From Pampinifervens sp037481935 (lineage in GTDB: Bacteria > Aquificota > Aquificia > Aquificales > Aquificaceae), in the NCBI RefSeq assembly GCF_046159715.1, contig NZ_JBJXCT010000021.1, forward strand, positions 1-11,640: a DNA stretch of 11,640 nt, written 5' to 3'. The position numbers were made by a program, and so were the translations under genes. The notes under the pieces were generated by a model. The model saw nothing but the letters and a program-made list of their open reading frames with translations. It did no database searches and had not been told where the DNA came from. Of this stretch, positions 8,012 to 11,640 are shown piece by piece (within the stretch, counting starts at the first letter, position 1; every line of letters begins with the position of its first letter).

Positions 8012-8710
8012 ATGCAGACAGTCAAAAAGGTTGAAAACCTCCAGAAGTTGATGGAGGAGCTTCTAAGCCTCATGCCCCTTCTTAGGGAGAAGTATACAGT
8101 CAGAGAACTTGGCGTTTTTGGCTCCTATGCAAGGGGAGAAGAGAGGGAGGACAGCGACCTTGACCTGCTTGTGGACTTTGAAAAAGAGCCTTCTCTTTGG
8201 GAGTTTATGGAGCTGGAGGATTTTCTGTCTGAAAAGCTGGGCGTTAGGGTGGAGCTCGTATCAAAGAAAGCCCTGCAGTCCAGACCTGCCATAGGGCAGA
8301 ATATTCTTAGCAGTTATGTGCCAGTAAGAGAAGACTGGCAGAGCTTCAAAGATAGAGCCATGCAGGGCAGAAGGCGAAGTTACCATGACTATCTCATGGA
8401 CATAATCAGAGAAATTAAGTTCATAAGAAAGCACACAGAAGGTATAGATTTTGAAGAATTCATATCAAACGACCTGCTAACGCATGCCATAACCCGAGCC
8501 CTTGAGATAATAGGAGAGGCGGCTAAAAACCTTCCAGAGGAGCTACTGAGAAACTATCCAGAGATAGACTGGAAAAAGGTAAAGGGCATGAGAGACAGGC
8601 TGGCACATGCCTATTTTGGAGTGGACTACAGCGTTGTCTGGAGAGTGGTAAAGGAAGACCTGCCTGAGCTCCAGAGGGTTGTGGAGAAAATGCTGAGAGA
8701 CCTCAGCTGA
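8012..8710 (+). CDS. Single-chain MNT-HEPN protein (MntA-like and HepT/DUF86-like domains fused)
   Basis: A 232-residue fusion of both halves of an MntA/HepT-type module. Residues of about 5-108 are a minimal nucleotidyltransferase with GSX10DXD complete: G37, S38, D49, D51 (FGSYARG, then DSDLD). Residues of about 125-230 are a DUF86-type HEPN domain with RX4HXY complete: R194, H199, Y201 (RDRLAHAYF). In characterised systems these are two proteins, an AMP-adding antitoxin and an RNase toxin; here they share one frame with no stop, joined by a charged linker at about 109-125. An in-frame ATG at 8360 (residues MQGRRRSY) could allow a separately translated HEPN part, but no clear ribosome site precedes it. 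The gene sits 16 bases after cmr6 and shares one base with the cas6 start. Its HEPN is a different subtype from the HI0074-like one at 2664, so this is not a recent duplication. Biochemical activity is inferred. Confidence 0.9.
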   Translation: MQTVKKVENLQKLMEELLSLMPLLREKYTVRELGVFGSYARGEEREDSDLDLLVDFEKEPSLWEFMELEDFLSEKLGVRVELVSKKALQSRPAIGQNILSSYVPVREDWQSFKDRAMQGRRRSYHDYLMDIIREIKFIRKHTEGIDFEEFISNDLLTHAITRALEIIGEAAKNLPEELLRNYPEIDWKKVKGMRDRLAHAYFGVDYSVVWRVVKEDLPELQRVVEKMLRDLS

Positions 8711-9426
8711 TGGAAGGCTTTAGGTTGCAAGCAGATATAAAGCTGAGCCAGAGCAGGCTTCCACTTCTTTTCAGAAACCGCCTCATGTCTGCCTTCAAAA
8801 GCCTTATGGAGGATGAGCTGTATGCTGAAAGGCTTCCAAGACCCTTTAGCTTTTTTCTGAGTTTTGAGGGTGAGCTCCATGGTGAGGATTTTGTCCTAAG
8901 AAAGCCGGTTGCAAGGCTCTACATGAGCTTTCTGGAAAAGCCCCTCGGCGAGACCTTTGCAGGCAAGCTTCTGAGTTTGAGGGACTTTCCACTGTCAGGG
9001 GACATTAAAATGAGCGTCAGCTCCATCCGGAGTCTGCCGGTGAAAAACATAAACAGCCCGAGGGTGGTCTTTCGCCTTCTGTCGCCTGCGGTTCTTGAGA
9101 GCAAAGAGAACAAGCCTATACTTCCCAGCCACGGAGACTTTCAGAACGAGTTTAACCGCTTCCACAGAAGGGTCTTTGAGCTTCTGGGCTATGAATACAG
9201 GGATGTTTCACTTAGGTTCCATTTCTGGAAGAAGATAGTCGTAAAGCATACGCTGAGTGGCTTCAGACGCTCTAGCGGTAAGAGGCTCATGTATCTTACA
9301 GGTTTTGTGGGCAGGTTTGAAGTGGAAGGAGACCCGCAGAGCCTCAGGCTTCTGTATCTGAAGGGCTGGGGCGGTCGCACCGGCGAGGGCTTTGGCTTTG
9401 TGGATGTGGAGGATGTCAGAATATAG
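8710..9426 (+). CDS. cas6: Cas6 crRNA-processing endoribonuclease
   Basis: A 238-residue RAMP-fold endonuclease that cuts within the repeat to release crRNAs. The C-terminal glycine-rich loop GWGGRTGEGFGF at 219-230 is the hallmark of Cas6. The N-terminal ferredoxin-like part (LPLLFRNRLMSAFKSLM) is also typical. The catalytic residues vary in this family; H57 and Y38 are the nearest candidates, but I cannot assign them with confidence. The start shares one base with the previous stop (TGATG). The gene is followed by 27 bases without coding before cas2. Confidence 0.88.
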   Translation: MEGFRLQADIKLSQSRLPLLFRNRLMSAFKSLMEDELYAERLPRPFSFFLSFEGELHGEDFVLRKPVARLYMSFLEKPLGETFAGKLLSLRDFPLSGDIKMSVSSIRSLPVKNINSPRVVFRLLSPAVLESKENKPILPSHGDFQNEFNRFHRRVFELLGYEYRDVSLRFHFWKKIVVKHTLSGFRRSSGKRLMYLTGFVGRFEVEGDPQSLRLLYLKGWGGRTGEGFGFVDVEDVRI

Positions 9427-9453
9427 AAGAGAGGTCAGTTTTATTTAAGTAAT

Positions 9454-9723
9454 ATGGAAAAAAGAGCGTGGGTCGTGGTCTATGACATAGGAGACCATAG
9501 AAGCAGGCACAGGGTAGCAAGGGTTTTAAGAACTGTGGGCTTTCACATACAGCGTAGCACCTTTTACATACAGTCCATGAGCCAGAGGGAAATACAGGCT
9601 CTGATAAGCAGGCTTGAAAAACATATAAACAGAAAAACTGACAGGCTTTTTGTTTACCCTGTGGAAGAGCTGGAGCATGCAGAGGGCTATCTGATAAAAC
9701 CATGGGAAACCTTCATAATCTGA
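9454..9723 (+). CDS. cas2: Cas2, first copy
   Basis: An 89-residue Cas2, the small ferredoxin-fold protein that bridges Cas1 dimers in spacer integration. The first strand WVVVYDIGDH carries the conserved Asp (D11), and GFHIQRSTFYI follows at the dimer-forming second strand. Unlike most CRISPR loci, it lies before cas1, and a second cas2 gene lies after it. The start has only a weak ribosome site (AGAGGT about 19 bases upstream). The gene overlaps cas1 by 22 bases. Confidence 0.92.
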   Translation: MEKRAWVVVYDIGDHRSRHRVARVLRTVGFHIQRSTFYIQSMSQREIQALISRLEKHINRKTDRLFVYPVEELEHAEGYLIKPWETFII

Positions 9724-10601
9724 AAAGACCTCTTCTCTTCTTCTCCAATGGCTATAACCTCTCAAAAAAGAAGGGCAGGCTTTGCGTCAAACTTAACGGT
9801 AAAGAGCATACCTTTCCAGTCTCTTATCTATCAGCCCTCTTCCTTGTAGGCAGAGGCACCATAACCACAGAAGCTCTCACTATGCTCTCAAGGGCTGGCA
9901 CAGGTCTGTGCCTTTTATCCAGAAACTTCAACCTAAAGGGCATCTTTACACCAGAGGACGAGCATAGTTCTGTGGTAGAGAGAAGGATCAGACAATACGA
10001 GCTGTGGAAGAGCCAGCGACTAAGAGTAGCTTCAAGGATCGTGGTTATGAAGATAATTGAGGTTGAGAGGGAGTTTTCTGTTAACCTTGAGTATATGAGA
10101 ACCATGGCAGAAAGGGCGGACAGCATAGAGGAATTGATGGGCTACGAGGGGATTGCATCCAGATACATGTTTGAGTCCCTATCAAGGGAAATCCCGCAGT
10201 TTTCTGGGAGAAACTACAGACCGCCTAAGGACCATGTAAATGCTCTTCTGAGCCTTGTTTACAACATAGCCTACTATCAGGCAAGAAGCCTTCTGCTAAC
10301 TCTGGGGCTTGACCCCTACCTTTCCTTTCTTCACAGTCGGAGAGGCAGGCATGCCAGTTTTGCCTCCGACATAATGGAACCACTCAGACCTTTCCTGACT
10401 AAACATGTAGTGGAACTCTTGAAAAAAGACACAATTACAACGAGCCACTTTATCAAAGATAAAGAAAGTCGCCTGCTCAACAGAGATGGAATGCGGATTT
10501 TCATCAACAGCCTTGAGCCAGTTTATCAAAAATGCCTTGACAGATTATGGGACACACTTCTTGAATTGATGGAGGTAGAGTATGAGGCTTGTAGTGTATG
10601 A
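9702..10601 (+). CDS. cas1: Cas1 integrase
   Basis: A 299-residue Cas1, the metal-dependent integrase that inserts new spacers at the leader end of the array. The catalytic set is complete by position: E149 in GYEGIASRY, H211 in SFLHSRRGRH, and D223/E226 in ASDIMEPLRP, with H to D/E spacing as in the family. The N-terminal beta domain and helical C-terminal domain are both present at normal length. There is no reverse transcriptase fusion, unlike some type III loci. The start ATG lies 22 bases inside cas2 and has no good ribosome site, suggesting coupled translation. The end overlaps the second cas2 by 20 bases. Confidence 0.95.
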   Translation: MGNLHNLKRPLLFFSNGYNLSKKKGRLCVKLNGKEHTFPVSYLSALFLVGRGTITTEALTMLSRAGTGLCLLSRNFNLKGIFTPEDEHSSVVERRIRQYELWKSQRLRVASRIVVMKIIEVEREFSVNLEYMRTMAERADSIEELMGYEGIASRYMFESLSREIPQFSGRNYRPPKDHVNALLSLVYNIAYYQARSLLLTLGLDPYLSFLHSRRGRHASFASDIMEPLRPFLTKHVVELLKKDTITTSHFIKDKESRLLNRDGMRIFINSLEPVYQKCLDRLWDTLLELMEVEYEACSV

Positions 10602-10830
10602 CTACACAGAAGAACGCATAAGGAAGAAGGTGAGAAAATCCCTCAAGAGGCATGGACTCCACGCCCAGCTGAGCGTATTTGAAACCCACCAGGACCCCAC
10701 AACACTGAAAACCTCGCTACTGACAGAAAACAGCCCCAACTTCAGGCTCACTGTGTTTAGACTGAGAAAGAACGCACAGCCTATCAAAATAGGCAACCAC
10801 TACGACGGAAGCGACCAGAGCGTCTTCTAA
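10582..10830 (+). CDS. cas2: Cas2, second and divergent copy
   Basis: An 82-residue Cas2-like protein. The opening MRLVVYDYTEER has the strand-plus-Asp pattern (D7), and HGLHAQLSVFET aligns with the GFHIQRSTFYI block of the first copy. FRLTVFRL forms a later strand. Outside those blocks it differs strongly from the copy at 9454, so it is not a recent duplicate. A good ribosome site GGAGGT at 10571-10576 supports the ATG at 10582, which overlaps cas1 by 20 bases. It is the last gene before the leader. The final dozen residues (HYDGSDQSVF) are polar, unlike typical Cas2 tails. Confidence 0.83.
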   Translation: MRLVVYDYTEERIRKKVRKSLKRHGLHAQLSVFETHQDPTTLKTSLLTENSPNFRLTVFRLRKNAQPIKIGNHYDGSDQSVF

Positions 10831-10845
10831 GGTTAGACTTACCCC

Positions 10846-10872
10846 TTGTGTTAACAGCAGATATGGTATAAT
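10846..10872 (+). promoter_or_regulatory. Candidate sigma-70-type promoter after the last cas2
   Basis: A perfect TATAAT at 10867-10872 is preceded by TTGTGT at 10846-10851 with a 15-base spacer, shorter than the preferred 17. It lies just after the cas operon ends and points towards the array 380 bases away. It could drive the pre-crRNA or a short leader transcript. Confidence 0.35.
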
Positions 10873-10898
10873 ATCTACGCTGAAAGGTAGAGTTTTGA

Positions 10899-10915
10899 GG
10901 GTTGTAAAGCAACCC
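10899..10915 (+). other. Perfect 6-bp hairpin in the leader
   Basis: GGGTTG at 10899-10904 and CAACCC at 10910-10915 enclose the loop TAAAG. The hairpin lies about 20 bases after the expected start of a transcript from the TATAAT at 10867. Its role is unknown. Confidence 0.4.
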
Positions 10916-10952
10916 CTGTCATCTTGGCAACTGAATACGGGTTTTTGTGATG

Positions 10953-10979
10953 AAAGCCCCGAGGCGTGCTTAAATTTTT
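10953..10979 (+). terminator. Possible weak terminator
   Basis: A GC-rich segment (AAGCCCCGAGGCGTGCTT) that can fold imperfectly through AAGC/GCTT is followed by AAATTTTT ending at 10979. It could end the cas transcript or a short RNA started at 10867. The stem is poor, so confidence is low. Confidence 0.2.
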
Positions 10980-11176
10980 CCCATTTGTGAATGATATTCG
11001 TGTCAATATTTTTTGTGAGAGCTGGGAATTTTGAGATTTTGGGTAGTTTTTCAAAACATTCATTTACGAGTGCCGGATAAAATCATGAGACAGAGCTATC
11101 AAGCACCATCTTAAAAACCAGAAATGATGCGTGTTTGCTCTCTTTTGATTGATACTCAGGTTCCGGAGGGCTATTT

Positions 11177-11190
11177 ATGATTTATATCAT
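11177..11190. promoter_or_regulatory. Dyad resembling a Crp/Fnr-family operator
   Basis: ATGAT-TTAT-ATCAT is a perfect 5-bp inverted repeat with a 4-base centre. The inner TGAT-N4-ATCA matches the core of the Fnr-type site TTGAT-N4-ATCAA. It lies 60 bases before the first repeat, where it could affect the array promoter. AT-rich dyads of this size also occur by chance. Confidence 0.3.
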
Positions 11191-11233
11191 GTCAAAAGTC
11201 AAAAATGAGCCTATTCTAATCCTTGATTTTTAA
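11177..11233 (+). CDS. Possible 18-residue leader peptide
   Basis: ATG at 11177 follows GGAGGG at 11165-11170 with a 6-base spacing and opens an 18-codon frame ending in TAA at 11231 (MIYIMSKVKNEPILILDF). The ribosome site is among the best in the window, but the frame is very short and coincides with the dyad. No family is recognised. It is more likely incidental than a gene. Confidence 0.15.
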   Translation: MIYIMSKVKNEPILILDF

Positions 11234-11288
11234 GGACTTGCAAAGAAGGGTTGCATTTTTATCTGACCCTCGGGGAGTTGCAACATAA

Positions 11289-11316
11289 CCATAGCCCTAT
11301 AGCCATAGCCCTATAG
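11289..11316. repeat. 14-base tandem repeat inside spacer 1
   Basis: CCATAGCCCTATAG occurs twice in direct succession (11289-11302 and 11303-11316), filling most of the 35-base spacer. Each unit also holds ATAG/CTAT complementarity. It appears to reflect a low-complexity source sequence. Confidence 0.9.
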
Positions 11317-11435
11317 CCAGTTGCATTTTTATCTGACCCTCGGGGAGTTGCAACCCTGCAGGTAGCGTTTGACTTTGAGCACTTCCTCTGGGTTGCATTT
11401 TTATCTGACCCTCGGGGAGTTGCAACCTTATATCT

Positions 11436-11452
11436 GGTGGGATAATCCCACC
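11436..11452. repeat. Perfect 8-bp inverted repeat inside spacer 3
   Basis: GGTGGGAT and ATCCCACC flank a single central A within the 41-base spacer. The guide RNA from this spacer could fold on itself or pair with another copy. Confidence 0.9.
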
Positions 11453-11595
11453 CCAGAGGTAATGTCTGTTGCACTTTTATCTGACCCTCGGGGAGTTGCA
11501 ACTAATCTGATGACTGAGTAGACATAGCTGTCCGTTATCCGGTTGCATTTTTATCTGACCCTTGGGGAGTTGTAAGCGTCAAATCCATCCAGTGC

Positions 11596-11640
11596 TATAA
11601 TCCTCCCATGTCCTCAAAAGACAAAACCCTAAGAAGCATC
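11596..11640 (+). CDS. Possible start of a leaderless gene at the right edge
   Basis: A TATAAT box at 11596-11601 is followed by ATG at 11609, which opens a frame (MSSKDKTLRSI) that runs off the window. There is no ribosome site, so it would have to be leaderless. A minus-strand frame entering from the right and stopping at 11595 is an equal alternative. Only 32 bases of the plus-strand frame are visible. Confidence 0.2.

Larger units (their letters stand above)
10831..11249 (+). other. CRISPR leader region, no convincing protein gene
   Basis: A 419-base AT-rich stretch between the second cas2 and the first repeat. Its position next to the adaptation genes and opposite the degenerate repeat marks it as the leader side of the array, carrying the pre-crRNA promoter and the integration signals. 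It holds a TATAAT box at 10867, a perfect 6-bp hairpin at 10899-10915, a GC-rich element followed by a T-run at 10953-10979, and a dyad at 11177-11190. I see no open frame of useful length apart from an 18-codon one. At 419 bases it is longer than most leaders, so it may hold a second transcript. Confidence 0.7.
11250..11576 (+). CRISPR. CRISPR array, five 35-base repeats and four spacers
   Basis: Repeats are at 11250-11284, 11320-11354, 11392-11426, 11468-11502 and 11542-11576. Each begins GTTGCATTTTTATCTG and ends CTCGGGGAGTTGCAAC. The ends are inverted (GTTGCA and TGCAAC), and a short CCC-TCG-GGG stem precedes the 3' end. Repeat 4 has one change (GCAC for GCAT). Repeat 5 has CTTGGGG and ends TGTAAG, so it is the decayed distal end. 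The leader therefore lies to the left and transcription is probably on the + strand, which gives GTTGCAAC as the likely 8-base 5' tag. Spacers are 35, 37, 41 and 39 bases. The array is very short for a locus with a full adaptation set. Confidence 0.97.

Noticed and set aside
10953..10979. A decayed inverted CRISPR repeat in the leader
   Set aside because: Only CCCCGAGG and a few scattered bases match the reverse complement of the repeat (about 13 of 25). An 8-base match in 400 bases is not surprising, so it is kept only as a note within the small-RNA finding.
11259..11501. An 80-residue minus-strand frame across the CRISPR array
   Set aside because: It is a translation of repeats and spacers and shows the repeat-derived motif (ATPRGSDKNA) recurring at array spacing; it is not a gene.
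1..11640. tRNA, rRNA, transposase or insertion-sequence remnants
   Set aside because: No tRNA cloverleaf elements, rRNA signatures, transposase motifs or flanking terminal inverted repeats were seen on either strand.

Overview
The window holds one complete type III-B (Cmr) CRISPR-Cas locus, with every recognisable gene on the + strand. The GC content is moderate. Arginine is mostly AGG/AGA, isoleucine is often ATA, and the proteins are rich in Lys, Glu and Arg. That looks like a thermophilic bacterium, and the Aquificales (Hydrogenobacter/Thermocrinis-like) are my best guess. The taxonomic assignment is inference only.

Layout. Positions 1-86 are a short upstream region. Positions 87-10830 are one tightly packed unit: csx1 - cmr1 (with a fused nucleotidyltransferase domain) - hepT-like - cas10/cmr2 - cmr3 - cmr4 - cmr5 - cmr6 - a one-chain MNT-HEPN protein - cas6 - cas2 - cas1 - a second, divergent cas2. 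Nearly all neighbours overlap by 1-29 bases; the exceptions are gaps of 16 and 27 bases. A roughly 420-base AT-rich leader-like stretch follows (10831-11249). Next comes a small CRISPR array of five 35-base repeats and four spacers (11250-11576), whose last repeat is degenerate. The right edge may hold the start of another gene.

How it works together. Cas6 should process the array transcript. Cmr1, Cas10 and Cmr3-6 should form the RNA-guided effector, with target-RNA cutting by Cmr4 (Asp26 is present). Cas10 keeps the GGDD cyclase motif but has no N-terminal HD nuclease, so signalling by cyclic oligoadenylate to the CARF-HEPN ribonuclease Csx1 is probably its main output. Cas1 and two Cas2 proteins would add spacers.

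The unusual part is that two complete minimal-nucleotidyltransferase/HEPN modules (the MntA/HepT toxin-antitoxin type, in which an AMP-adding antitoxin inactivates a HEPN RNase on the Tyr of RX4HXY) are built into the operon. One MNT domain is translated as the C-terminus of Cmr1, with its HEPN partner as the overlapping next gene. The other module is a single MNT-HEPN polypeptide between cmr6 and cas6. All four motif sets (two GSX10DXD, two RX4HXY) are intact. With Csx1, this gives three HEPN proteins and two nucleotidyltransferase domains in one CRISPR operon. The physical link between the antitoxin-type enzyme and a Cmr subunit is the strongest candidate for an undescribed system here.
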